In this document: positions 7,888 to 16,415 of the stretch, piece after piece
Layout of the letters: every line of letters starts with the position of its first letter
How positions within the stretch are numbered: the stretch's first letter is position 1
Assembly (NCBI RefSeq): GCF_003351025.1
Contig: NZ_QPCG01000007.1
Coordinates: 1-64,000 of the forward strand
Reading direction: 5' to 3'
Length of the DNA: 64,000 nucleotides
Source of the DNA: Mucilaginibacter endophyticus
Lineage (GTDB): Bacteria; Bacteroidota; Bacteroidia; Sphingobacteriales; Sphingobacteriaceae
Notes under the pieces: generated by a model
Databases searched by the model: none
What the model saw: only the letters and a program-made list of their open reading frames with translations
Told to the model about the DNA's origin: nothing
Made by a program: the position numbers and the translations under genes

Positions 7888-10548
7888 ATGAAAAAAATAT
7901 TATTAATGTCGGCAATGTTTCTGTTTGGTGCAGGGGCATTTGCACAGGGGCGACAGGAAAATTTTAACCTGTTATTGAAAGATGACTGGCAAATGCAGTC
8001 AATAGTTACAGCGCCCGCCGCCGCTACAGAGGTCTCGAAGGAGAACTTTAACACACAAGGCTGGTATAAGGTAAGTGTGCCCTCTACCATTTTAGCGGGC
8101 TTGCTGGCTAATCAGGTTTATAATTTCGATCCGTTTATGGGCAAGAACCTCGAAAAACTGGCCGACCCTAAATTGGATAAACCCTGGTGGTTCAGGAAGG
8201 AATTTACATTGCCGGCTGCCGAAAATGGCAAGAATGTGATCTTGCGCCTGCATGGTATCAACTACAAAGCCAATGTTTGGTTCAATGGCGTCAAAATAGC
8301 CGATTCAACCAAAATTAAAGGCCCATACCGGATCATTGACCTCGACCTGACCAAAAACATCAATTATATCGGCACCAATACGCTGGCCATTGAGGTATTA
8401 AGGCCATTTACTCCTAACAAACGCGACGGCGACCTGGCCATTGATTATGCCGACTGGATCCCATACCCGCAGGATTATAACGGTGGTATCATCAATAACG
8501 TAGAGGTAAAAACATATAATAAAGTAGGTGTGAAGTTTCCGCTGGTTACTACCAATTTCGATCTGCCTTCGCTTGCCGTTGCTCATTTAACTATAGACGC
8601 GCAGGTAACTAACTACACCAATAAAGCGCAGGACGCGGTAATTAAAGGTAAGATCAATGAGAATATCTCCTTTGAAAAAAAAGTACACATGCTGCCCAAT
8701 GAATCAAAAAATGTGAACTTTTCGCCGCTTGAGTTTAAGCAGCTTAATGTTAAGGATCCATCTATTTGGTGGCCTTGGCAGTATGGTAAACCAAACCTTA
8801 ATCGTATTGAAATAGCGGCTGTAGTTGAAAAAAAACTGAGTAATTCGGTATCCGAAAATTTTGGCATCCGGGAGTTTACTTCTAAGATCATTGACGATAA
8901 TCAATCGCGCGAGTTTATTATAAATGGAAAGCCTATTATGCTGAGAGGCGCGGCCTGGTCGCCTGATATTTTTCAACGTCGTTCTGTTGAAAGGCAGGAG
9001 CAGGAGATCCGCCTGGTGCGTGATATGAATATGAACATCGTACGCTCCGAAGGTAAAATGGAGGATGATGATTTTTATGATCTGTGCGATAAATACGGTT
9101 TGATGGTGATGAACGGCTGGATGTGCTGCGGTACCTGGCAACATCCCGAAAAATGGGATGCCGCCGAGCGTAAAGTTGCCATGGCATCGGATAGCAGCGT
9201 GATGTACTGGCTGCGTAACAAAGCCAGTTTGTTTGTGTGGCTTAACGGCAGCGATATGCCGCCTACCGATACCTCGGTTGAACGTGATTACCTCAAGATT
9301 GAAAAGCAACTGAAATGGCCTAACCCGCTGCTGGCAACTGCTAACGAAGGTAAATCGAAAGTATCAGGCTACAGCGGGGTGAAAATGGCTGGCCCGTATG
9401 AGTGGGTGCCGCCAATTTACTGGGAAACCGATGCTGCCAAAAAATTTGGCGGTACCTACAGTTTTGCTACTGAAATTTCGCCGGGTCCGTCAATACCGCC
9501 TTATGAAAGTTTGATCAAATTTATTCCGAAAGATTCATTGAATGTAACCTCGGCCGATTGGAATTACCATTGCGGTACGGGCTCATTTGGTACAACAAAG
9601 GTATTTACCAAAGCGCTCTATGGCCGTTATGGCGAAACGTCATCCATTAAAAATTATGTAGCCAAGGCGCAGGCCCAAAACTATGAAGGACACCGCGCCA
9701 TGATGGAAGCTTATGGCCTAAACAAATACCAAACTGCTACAGGCGTGGTTCAGTGGATGCTAAGCAATCCATGGCCGGGACTGATCTGGCATACCTATGA
9801 TTATTACCTGTACCCTGCCGGGACCTATTTCGGCATGAAAAAGGCTATGGAACCCTTGCACATATTGTATTCATACAAAACAAACGAGATAGCGGTGATC
9901 AATTCATACCTGAAAACGTTTAGCGGGTTAAAGGTTAAGGCGGATGTTTACAACCCTGACGGAAGTAGCAAGTTTAGCAAAACGGTAACCGCTGAAATAG
10001 GTGCTGATGCCTCGAAGAGGTTATTTGCGATCCCTGCCATCTCTGGTTTATCAGATACTTATCTGTTGCGTCTTGAATTGAGCGATAAAAGCGGCGAAAC
10101 TAAAAGCATCAACTGGTACTGGCTTTCCAAAAAAGGAGATGAGCTGAATTGGAAAAAATCAAACTGGTTTACTACTCCGCAATCTGCTTATGCTGATTAT
10201 TCGGCCTTGCAATCTCTTCCTAAAACAAAACTAACTGTTAGCCAAAATAACAAAGTTGAAGGGGATAGCACTTCGTACGCTGTAACCATAAAAAATACAG
10301 GTAGTGCGGTGGCTTTCTTTGTTCATTTACGTGCTTTAAAAGGCCAGGGTGGTGATGATATTTTACCGGTAATTTTCAGCGATAACTATATTTCATTGGC
10401 TCCCGGCGAAAGCAGGATCATTAAATGTACTTACAGCAATAAAAATGCTGATGGGGCTACACCTTATTTATTAACCTCGGCCTGGAACCTGGATACTGCC
10501 GGAAGCAGTGGGGGCAGTGGTTTTGAGGATGGGTTGCCGAAGGAGTAA
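7888..10548 (+). CDS. Secreted GH2 glycoside hydrolase, exo-beta-D-glucosaminidase/endo-beta-mannosidase type
   Basis: Exported glycosidase of 886 residues. Residues 1-19 are a signal peptide ending AFAQ. A sugar-binding beta-sandwich (about 30-215), an Ig-like domain (about 220-335), a TIM barrel (about 340-640) and C-terminal Ig-like domains (about 680-880) follow the GH2 order. The barrel has LRGAAWSPDIF and the WMCCGTWQHPEKWD block of the exo-glucosaminidase-like subfamily. The acid/base position is an aspartate in NGSDMPP (D456), and the nucleophile is E529 in ATEISPG, 73 residues later. This Asp/Glu pair and spacing match what is known for chitosan exo-glucosaminidase CsxA, and differ from the NE motif of ordinary GH2 enzymes. 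Mannoside activity remains possible. Last gene of the transporter-kinase-hydrolase operon. Confidence 0.85.
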   Translation: MKKILLMSAMFLFGAGAFAQGRQENFNLLLKDDWQMQSIVTAPAAATEVSKENFNTQGWYKVSVPSTILAGLLANQVYNFDPFMGKNLEKLADPKLDKPWWFRKEFTLPAAENGKNVILRLHGINYKANVWFNGVKIADSTKIKGPYRIIDLDLTKNINYIGTNTLAIEVLRPFTPNKRDGDLAIDYADWIPYPQDYNGGIINNVEVKTYNKVGVKFPLVTTNFDLPSLAVAHLTIDAQVTNYTNKAQDAVIKGKINENISFEKKVHMLPNESKNVNFSPLEFKQLNVKDPSIWWPWQYGKPNLNRIEIAAVVEKKLSNSVSENFGIREFTSKIIDDNQSREFIINGKPIMLRGAAWSPDIFQRRSVERQEQEIRLVRDMNMNIVRSEGKMEDDDFYDLCDKYGLMVMNGWMCCGTWQHPEKWDAAERKVAMASDSSVMYWLRNKASLFVWLNGSDMPPTDTSVERDYLKIEKQLKWPNPLLATANEGKSKVSGYSGVKMAGPYEWVPPIYWETDAAKKFGGTYSFATEISPGPSIPPYESLIKFIPKDSLNVTSADWNYHCGTGSFGTTKVFTKALYGRYGETSSIKNYVAKAQAQNYEGHRAMMEAYGLNKYQTATGVVQWMLSNPWPGLIWHTYDYYLYPAGTYFGMKKAMEPLHILYSYKTNEIAVINSYLKTFSGLKVKADVYNPDGSSKFSKTVTAEIGADASKRLFAIPAISGLSDTYLLRLELSDKSGETKSINWYWLSKKGDELNWKKSNWFTTPQSAYADYSALQSLPKTKLTVSQNNKVEGDSTSYAVTIKNTGSAVAFFVHLRALKGQGGDDILPVIFSDNYISLAPGESRIIKCTYSNKNADGATPYLLTSAWNLDTAGSSGGSGFEDGLPKE

Positions 10549-10562
10549 AAACATAAAATAAA

Positions 10563-10696
10563 ATTGTCATTTCGATAGGGCAGTGGGCTGAGATGTGCGA
10601 TGGAGTGAAAGAGAAATCTTATACGCCATGTTAAGCAGCTGTGCATAGTCAACTTGACGTATAAGATTTCTCCTCGTTCCTCGTCGAAATGACATT
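10563..10696. repeat. Imperfect inverted repeat of the GTCATTTCGA family
   Basis: The sequence opens with TTGTCATTTCGAT and closes with GTCGAAATGACA; the inner arms GAGAAATCTTATACG and CGTATAAGATTTCTC are also complementary. It lies between convergent genes (GH2 and AraC regulator). This is a REP-like palindromic unit related in its ends (GTCATT...AATGAC) to the copies at 13962, 14094, 40088 and 46415. Confidence 0.75.
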
Positions 10697-10727
10697 TTTT
10701 GTTTATTGTTAGTTCAAATGCAACGCT

Positions 10728-10873
10728 GTCCGAAGTCTCTGACTTCGGACGACTATGCCTGGAGTTTCTAACTCCAGTACCCCCGCTCAGAAATTGAAAG
10801 AATAGGTTGCTATGCACATGGAGTTCCAAACTCCATGCATACAATATTCGAAGTCAGAGACTTCGAATATTGT
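10728..10873. repeat. Cluster of four perfect hairpins with three-base loops
   Basis: Four palindromes follow one another: 10728-10750 (GTCCGAAGTC, loop TCT), 10759-10777 (CTGGAGTT, loop TCT), 10817-10837 (CATGGAGTT, loop CCA) and 10841-10873 (ACAATATTCGAAGTC, loop AGA, 15-base arms). All arms match perfectly and all loops are three bases. The arms share GAAGTC or GGAGTT next to the loop. The last is followed by TATCTTTTTCTTTTT and could terminate GH2-operon transcription; on the other strand it lies after the AraC gene. Confidence 0.8.
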
Positions 10874-10900
10874 ATCTTTTTCTTTTTGACTGTGATTTTT

Positions 10901-11833
10901 TTAATTCAAATGCCCGCCCCGCAATTTAGCCTTGTAGTAACTCGGCGTTATACCTTCAATTTTCTTAAAAGCCCGGCTAAAGTAGTTGAGGTTATTGAAC
11001 CCGGCTTTAAAGCAGGCTTCAGAGATACTGTTATGCGGGTTGTTCATCAATTGTTTGGCTAATTGCAGGCGCTCCTTAATGATATAATCAACCGGTGAAA
11101 TTCCAAGTTCATGTTTAAACGCCCGGAAAAAGCTAGCTTTGCTCATGAAAGCCATTTGGCTTAGCGCATCAATATTAAGTTTATCACTTAAATGAACCCT
11201 GATGTATTCAAGCACATAGGCAAACCTGCTGCTGCTTGATAGCTCATGCAGGTTATCGCTTACCTCATGCAGGTTTTGCATCTGCATAATACGGATCAGC
11301 AATTCCTTTAAAGTGAGGTTGGCCAACACATCTTTCGTCAGCGCGTCGCCGGTACTAATGCGTATGAGTTTGTTAATGAGCTGCGCAAGTTCGTGATTAT
11401 TAAAAAAGTGGAACTGGTTATAGTTCAGCTGCCAGATCTTTTTATCTTCCCTCGGGTAGTTCTCATTTAAAAAATCAAGCGTGTTCGCTATTTCCTGGTG
11501 GTTAATGGCAAGCGCAGTACATTGCGACGGCTGGTTGATGCTGGCCTCCGGAAAATCAATTTTCATGGTAATATTCGGCGGAACTATAACCGTTTCACCG
11601 GGCAGGTAATCAAAACCTGGCTTATCAAACAGGTGCATTACCTTTTTGCCGCGCAACATACTGGTAATTACCAGGTCGCTGAAGGTTAAGGGCACAAGTT
11701 CGCTGCGCTGAAATGTTTCAAAAACATTGAGCTCGCACTGGTTCATGGTGTAAGCCTTGCGGTTTTCAATCAGGGTATTCAGTTCTTTTCCGTGTGAGAG
11801 GCTTAGTGGAGATAACAGGATTTTGTTATTCAT
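10901..11833 (-). CDS. AraC family transcriptional regulator
   Basis: DNA-binding regulator with an N-terminal cupin-like sensing region (about residues 20-180) of the AraC_N type and a C-terminal double helix-turn-helix (about 205-305). The C-terminal signature is clear: LSQMAFMSKASFFRAFKHELGISPVDYI, then ACFKAGFNNLNYFSRAFKKIEGITPSYY. It is divergent from the aldehyde dehydrogenase gene with a 153-base spacer, and this AraC subfamily is commonly found beside alcohol or aldehyde dehydrogenases. I infer that it controls the dehydrogenase/DUF779 pair in response to an aldehyde or alcohol. No clear operator was found in the spacer. Confidence 0.88.
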   Translation of the reverse strand: MNNKILLSPLSLSHGKELNTLIENRKAYTMNQCELNVFETFQRSELVPLTFSDLVITSMLRGKKVMHLFDKPGFDYLPGETVIVPPNITMKIDFPEASINQPSQCTALAINHQEIANTLDFLNENYPREDKKIWQLNYNQFHFFNNHELAQLINKLIRISTGDALTKDVLANLTLKELLIRIMQMQNLHEVSDNLHELSSSSRFAYVLEYIRVHLSDKLNIDALSQMAFMSKASFFRAFKHELGISPVDYIIKERLQLAKQLMNNPHNSISEACFKAGFNNLNYFSRAFKKIEGITPSYYKAKLRGGHLN

Positions 11834-11986
11834 AGCCGTTTATAATTTAAGCCAAATTAGGCATACTTATCCTCAATAACAAGCCGCTGCAAAAAATGCG
11901 AACATTGTGCTACCATTTGAGAGCATAATGCAAATGCCTTACAGCGAGGTAACTCTACATTAGCATTACCAAAAAACATAAAAATT

Positions 11987-13489
11987 ATGAGCGCTGTTTC
12001 TAAACCATCCTTTAAGGATAAGTACGACAATTTTATCGGCGGCAAATTTGTTCCGCCAGTTAAAGGCGAATATTTTGATAATATTTCGCCTATTGACGGT
12101 AAGGTGTTCACCAAAGCCGCACGATCAGGAAAGGAAGATGTTGAACTGGCTTTAGACGCCGCGCATGCCGCATTCCCAACTTGGGGCAAAACATCGGCTG
12201 CTCACAGGGCATCGTTACTAAATAAGATTGCTGATATCATTGAAGCTAACCTGGAGCATTTGGCTGTTGTAGAGTGTATTGATAATGGCAAAGCCATCCG
12301 CGAATGCCGCGCTGCGGATTTGCCCTTGGTGATTGATCACTTCCGTTATTTCGCCGGCGTGATCCGTGCCGAAGAAGGAGGAATTTCCGAACATGATGAA
12401 TATACCGTAAGCATCTGTTTGAACGAACCGCTTGGCGTTGTAGGACAGATCATTCCCTGGAACTTCCCATTGCTGATGGCTACCTGGAAAATCGCCCCCG
12501 CGCTGGCTGCAGGCAATTGTTGTGTGGTTAAACCAGCCGAGCAAACTCCGACATCAATTATGGTATTGATGGAATTGATCCAGGATGTTTTGCCTCCCGG
12601 TGTTTTAAATATTATTACAGGTTTTGGTCCTGAGGCAGGTAAACCGCTGGCTTCATCCCCAAGGGTTGCCAAAGTATCTTTTACCGGGGAAACTACAACA
12701 GGCAGATTGATCATGCAGTACGCCTCTGAAAACCTGGTACCGGTTACTATGGAGCTTGGCGGCAAATCACCAAATATCTTCTTTGAATCTGTTGCCGATG
12801 CCGATGATGAGTTTTTTGATAAGGCTGTAGAGGGCGCTGTGCTGTTTGCTCTTAATCAGGGAGAGGTTTGTACCTGTCCGTCGAGGATCCTGGTGCATGA
12901 AAACATCTACGACAAGTTTATGTCGAAGGTGATTGAGCGTACTAACGCTATTATTATGGGTAATCCGCTTGACGGCACTACCATGATGGGCGCGCAAGCT
13001 TCTAATGATCAATACGAAAAAATTCAATCATACCTTAAAATTGGTAAAGAGGAAGGAGCCGAAGTGCTTTGCGGCGGCGAGATTAAAAAGTTAGATGGCG
13101 AGCTGGAAGGCGGCTACTACATTCAGCCAACCTTGTTTAAAGGCAATAACAAGATGCGCATTTTCCAGGAAGAAATTTTTGGTCCGGTAGCTTGTGTAAC
13201 CACATTTAAAACTACCGAAGAAGCTATCGCGATAGCGAATGACACGCTTTACGGTTTAGGTGCCGGGGTGTGGACCCGCGATGCTCATGAACTTTACCAG
13301 GTGCCACGCGCTATACTGGCCGGCAGGGTTTGGGTAAATAATTATCATGCTTATCCGGCGCACGCGCCATTTGGTGGCTATAAAAAATCGGGTTTTGGGC
13401 GCGAAAATCATAAAATGATGCTTGGCCATTACCGTCAAACTAAAAACATGCTGATCTCATATAATAAGAACAAGCTGGGATTTTTTTAG
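11987..13489 (+). CDS. NAD-dependent aldehyde dehydrogenase (AldB/ExaC type)
   Basis: Cytoplasmic aldehyde dehydrogenase oxidising aldehydes, probably acetaldehyde, to the acid. The 500-residue chain contains the cofactor segment GQIIPWNFPLLMATWK, KPAEQTP, the switch FTGETTTGR, the general base E256 in MELGGKSPN and the catalytic cysteine C295 in NQGEVCTCPSR. The latter GEVCTCPSR block is characteristic of the AldB/ExaC/acetaldehyde dehydrogenase group, as is the C-terminal FGGYKKSGFGRE. It is followed 89 bases later by a DUF779 gene, a partner typical of this group, and is divergent from an AraC regulator likely to control it. Confidence 0.93.
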   Translation: MSAVSKPSFKDKYDNFIGGKFVPPVKGEYFDNISPIDGKVFTKAARSGKEDVELALDAAHAAFPTWGKTSAAHRASLLNKIADIIEANLEHLAVVECIDNGKAIRECRAADLPLVIDHFRYFAGVIRAEEGGISEHDEYTVSICLNEPLGVVGQIIPWNFPLLMATWKIAPALAAGNCCVVKPAEQTPTSIMVLMELIQDVLPPGVLNIITGFGPEAGKPLASSPRVAKVSFTGETTTGRLIMQYASENLVPVTMELGGKSPNIFFESVADADDEFFDKAVEGAVLFALNQGEVCTCPSRILVHENIYDKFMSKVIERTNAIIMGNPLDGTTMMGAQASNDQYEKIQSYLKIGKEEGAEVLCGGEIKKLDGELEGGYYIQPTLFKGNNKMRIFQEEIFGPVACVTTFKTTEEAIAIANDTLYGLGAGVWTRDAHELYQVPRAILAGRVWVNNYHAYPAHAPFGGYKKSGFGRENHKMMLGHYRQTKNMLISYNKNKLGFF

Positions 13490-13516
13490 TCCCGGCTTTT
13501 ACCGATCCCCGTTCTT

Positions 13517-13549
13517 AAACTTACGAAGTTTCAAAAACTTCGTAAGTTT
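13517..13549. repeat. Perfect hairpin with CAA loop between aldehyde dehydrogenase and DUF779 genes
   Basis: AAACTTACGAAGTTT (13517-13531) pairs perfectly with 13535-13549 around a three-base CAA loop, and is followed by TTTACAC. The arm carries GAAGTTT next to the loop, like the hairpins at 10728-10873. It could attenuate transcription into the DUF779 gene. Confidence 0.75.
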
Positions 13550-13578
13550 TTACACATCGTGACAGCTAATCTAATAAA

Positions 13579-13953
13579 ATGATAAAAAGAGTAACCATAA
13601 CCCCGGCAGCCTCCGGACTGATAGCCGAACTCAAATCGCGTTTTGGTGAACTCATGTTTCATCAAAGCGGTGGTTGTTGTGACGGCTCATCACCCATGTG
13701 CTTTGAAAAGGGCGAGTTTAAACTTGGGGGTAGCGATGTAAAAATAGGAGAGGTTGATGGCTGCGAGTTTTGGATGAGCAAAGATCAGTTTGAGTACTGG
13801 CAGCATACCCAACTACAATTAGATATAACAAAGGGGCGTGGTTCCAGTTTTTCCATAGAGATTCCTACCGGGTTCAGGTTTATGATCCATTCCAGGTTAT
13901 TTACTGATGATGAACTGAAAAATTTGGAGCCTGTTGGCTTTATTGAAGATTGA
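13579..13953 (+). CDS. DUF779 family protein associated with aldehyde dehydrogenase
   Basis: A 124-residue soluble protein of the DUF779 family. The conserved cysteine-rich stretch HQSGGCCDGSSPMCF is at about residues 31-46, and FSIEIPTGFRFMIHSRLF near the end. Function is unknown; the family is very often encoded just after AldB/ExaC-type aldehyde dehydrogenases, as here. The clustered cysteines suggest a metal or thiol role, which is inference. No signal peptide. Confidence 0.87.
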   Translation: MIKRVTITPAASGLIAELKSRFGELMFHQSGGCCDGSSPMCFEKGEFKLGGSDVKIGEVDGCEFWMSKDQFEYWQHTQLQLDITKGRGSSFSIEIPTGFRFMIHSRLFTDDELKNLEPVGFIED

Positions 13954-13961
13954 TGTTAAAA

Positions 13962-14041
13962 TATTGTCATTGCAGAGAACGAAGCAATCCGGAACTGTTC
14001 AGGCCGGAATCTGCTCATCGGTGATTGCTTCGTGCAATGGC
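13962..14041. repeat. GTCATTGC-family inverted repeat, copy 1
   Basis: Starts ATTGTCATTGCAGAGAACGA, with GAAGCAATCC, and returns as GATTGCTTCGTGCAATGGC. It lies just after the DUF779 stop codon, between convergent genes, 50 bases before a second copy. Confidence 0.7.
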
Positions 14042-14093
14042 TTAAGAGAAACTACGTTGAATCAAGTAAGCTCAAGGGCAAATAATATTCCAT

Positions 14094-14190
14094 CACGTCA
14101 TTGCGAGGCACGAAGCAATCCCTAACTGTACAGAGGGATGTGCATACCTCTTCACTAATCGGAGATTGTTTCGTTACTCGCGATGACGTG
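14094..14190. repeat. GTCATTGCGAG-family inverted repeat, copy 2
   Basis: Outer arms CACGTCATTGCGAGG and CTCGCGATGACGTG, inner arms CGAAGCAATCC and GGAGATTGTTTCG. It occupies most of the space between the DUF779 gene and the convergent esterase gene. Confidence 0.75.
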
Positions 14191-14210
14191 ATTTTTACAG
14201 ATAGTAAAAA

Positions 14211-15443
14211 TTATTTTGCTGCCTGTACTTTATCCAGCTTGTCCATAATCTCTTTAGTATACTTAATGGATAATGCCTTTTTGAAATATTTTTCAGCATT
14301 GGCTTTATCGTCCCGGGCCAGAAAGCAATCGCCCATACTGTCGTAAACGTTAAAGTTTTTTGGGTAATTATCTATGTTCACCTGGAAAAACATCGCCGCT
14401 TTTTCATAATCCTTTTGTTGTAAAAACGCGTACCCTACACCATTCATTTCGGCTTCGGGAGGGTGCACGGTGTAGCCCATTTCTTTTGATATCAGGCCGT
14501 AATGTTCATCTATCATTTTCCTTAATTGAGCAGCACTATATTGTTTGTTGAAATACTGATTGTAAGGTTGGTTTCGCGGGAAACGGTTGTTTTTGAAGAT
14601 AAACCTTAAGCCATCATATTCGGCATTGAACGGTACCGAATTATGATCATCGTCCGGGTAATATTTCTTGGCCCATTGCAGGTTATTGATTTTATTACGC
14701 GCAAGATTATCAGCCAGTTTCATGATCGACCGGATATGGTGTGAGATCTCGGATGTATCTCGTTTTACCTGCATGGTATCCATGCCGGGATCCATGGTAT
14801 TGGCAAAGGCGAGGAATAGTTTTTTACCACTGAAATTCTTTTGTTTAAGGATTGTTGGAGCTTGTTTCAGTAAGTTATCATTGTCATAAAACATACTTGG
14901 GTCGATAGCTATATATGCATTGAAGACCTGCGGATGTTTCAATAACATATTAATTGTAGTTAAACCACCTATTGAATGGCCAATCATGGTGCGATAGGGA
15001 GCCGTAGGGTATTTTTTGTCTATGTAAGGGATCAATTCATTTTCCATAAAAGCAGCAAAGTTTTCGCCGCCACCCGATGATTTGTCCATAGCGCTGTTAG
15101 TAGGGGTAAGGTCGCGGGTACGATGATGGGGTGTATTCAGGATGCCAACGATGATCATCTGCGGAAGCACAGTGTTACCTGAAGTGGCGCTAAGTTCTTT
15201 AACCATGGTAACCAGCGACATAAAATGATCATCGGCGTCTAAAACGTACAAAACCGGAAATTCCGGTTTTGAAAAGTAATTGGTATCATATCCCGGGGTA
15301 TACGCCCAAAGCGGTCGGTTTTCTTTCAGGATGTTGGAATAAACGGTATCAATCCGACCCAAAACTATGGGTTGCTGTGGTTGCTGTGCCTTTAGCAGAT
15401 ATGCTATTGTAAGGTGGAAGAGTATCAGGATAAGCTTTTTCAT
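14211..15443 (-). CDS. Secreted alpha/beta-hydrolase esterase with C-terminal tandem-repeat region
   Basis: Exported esterase of the PF00756 (putative esterase, IroE/Fes/antigen 85-like) fold. I use the ATG at 15443 because the protein then begins MKKLILILFHLTIAYLLKAQ, a clean signal peptide; an upstream in-frame start would bury it. FPVLYVLDADDHF is the early strand region, the nucleophile elbow is IGHSIGG, and DDDHNSVPF holds the probable catalytic histidine. The last ~100 residues (GYAFLQQKDYEKAAMFFQVNIDNYP and the next repeat) look like TPR helices, a fusion common in Bacteroidota. Substrate unknown; siderophore or acyl-sugar esters are possible. Confidence 0.8.
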   Translation of the reverse strand: MKKLILILFHLTIAYLLKAQQPQQPIVLGRIDTVYSNILKENRPLWAYTPGYDTNYFSKPEFPVLYVLDADDHFMSLVTMVKELSATSGNTVLPQMIIVGILNTPHHRTRDLTPTNSAMDKSSGGGENFAAFMENELIPYIDKKYPTAPYRTMIGHSIGGLTTINMLLKHPQVFNAYIAIDPSMFYDNDNLLKQAPTILKQKNFSGKKLFLAFANTMDPGMDTMQVKRDTSEISHHIRSIMKLADNLARNKINNLQWAKKYYPDDDHNSVPFNAEYDGLRFIFKNNRFPRNQPYNQYFNKQYSAAQLRKMIDEHYGLISKEMGYTVHPPEAEMNGVGYAFLQQKDYEKAAMFFQVNIDNYPKNFNVYDSMGDCFLARDDKANAEKYFKKALSIKYTKEIMDKLDKVQAAK

Positions 15444-15622
15444 GTGGCTGTTGATTTGTTGATTCAATGTTACTGCAACATGGCCCACGGCGGAATTAAA
15501 TGTGATGAATGCCTTTGTTTATGTGATGGAAATAATTCGGAGTTCCTGTTCGTTTTAAAAGGGACCGAAAACATGTATCAACAGGTTTTTGTTAGTTCTT
15601 ACATCATCTATAAATAATTGCC

Positions 15623-16315
15623 GTGCTGAATACTTATAATACCGCCCGTAAAAAAAATAGTTTAACCAAGTTTGAGAAGGTGATCTTCGGACTAACATCC
15701 GTATTGACTGCTGTAGCTATTGTGCTGTTTTTTACCAATAAGGCGTATTTTGAAATGATCTATAGTGCCTACGGCGGATTTATCGGATATGTCACTGTTT
15801 TATTATTGCTGGTGATCTTTGGCGTTTCGGCGGTATATCTCATCAGGCTTTCCCGCTACCGCAGCATCCAGTTTTGTATCGTTTTTATTTTAGCCGGGGT
15901 AGTGAGCTTATTTTTTATCGCCGAAAAAATGAGCCACCTGCCCGATCTGCTTCATATCTCCACGCACAAGCTTTTTAAAGCCAATACAACCATATTACGC
16001 GCAAATGCAAGCGGCATAATGAAAATTAACGAGGTGGGGCAAATTGCTTTGTATTGGGTTTTAATAGCGGCCGGAGTTTTTTACTTCATGGTACTTCCCT
16101 TTATATACCGAAGCAACTTCAGGGCTAAGCGGTTTATCGATAAAATTGGTATTCCTATTCCGCATCGTAACCACGTTATAGCTATAATTGTATTATTGGC
16201 GTTGTCGGCGCTGTTTTCAGCCGTAAATCAATCGGAAGTACTACCGCTTGACCTTTCCGCAATATTTTTGCTGATATTGTTTTGCCCGGAAAATATTGGC
16301 GTTTTCAGGCGATAG
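15623..16315 (+). CDS. Multi-pass membrane protein of unknown function
   Basis: A 230-residue hydrophobic protein with about six predicted transmembrane segments (roughly residues 20-40, 50-75, 83-102, 142-163, 183-200, 209-225). No motif or family recognised. The start is a GTG at 15623, chosen because the frame is closed shortly upstream and the N-terminus MLNTYNTARKKNSLTKFEK is a plausible cytoplasmic leader. It lies between a divergent esterase and a co-directional exporter gene 100 bases downstream. Confidence 0.65.
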   Translation: MLNTYNTARKKNSLTKFEKVIFGLTSVLTAVAIVLFFTNKAYFEMIYSAYGGFIGYVTVLLLLVIFGVSAVYLIRLSRYRSIQFCIVFILAGVVSLFFIAEKMSHLPDLLHISTHKLFKANTTILRANASGIMKINEVGQIALYWVLIAAGVFYFMVLPFIYRSNFRAKRFIDKIGIPIPHRNHVIAIIVLLALSALFSAVNQSEVLPLDLSAIFLLILFCPENIGVFRR

Positions 16316-16415
16316 TCATTTTTAATGGTGCTTTATTTAAATGTTTTGCAGTGTTATTAATCCGATCATTTACTGCAACTTTGTAATAAACGTACCAGTT
16401 AAAACCTTATAAAAT

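Noticed and set aside
7626..8090. A 154-codon minus-strand frame across the ROK-GH2 junction
   Set aside because: It crosses two convincing genes and has no family likeness.
8704..9309. A 201-codon open frame on the minus strand inside the GH2 gene
   Set aside because: It is antisense to well-conserved GH2 catalytic blocks, has no recognisable family and is rich in His and Arg as expected from a shadow frame.
10728..10873. CRISPR array
   Set aside because: The hairpins are not direct repeats with regular spacers, and no cas gene is present anywhere in the window.
13934..14346. Two plus-strand frames after the DUF779 gene
   Set aside because: They consist largely of the GTCATTGC repeats and the antisense of the esterase tail.
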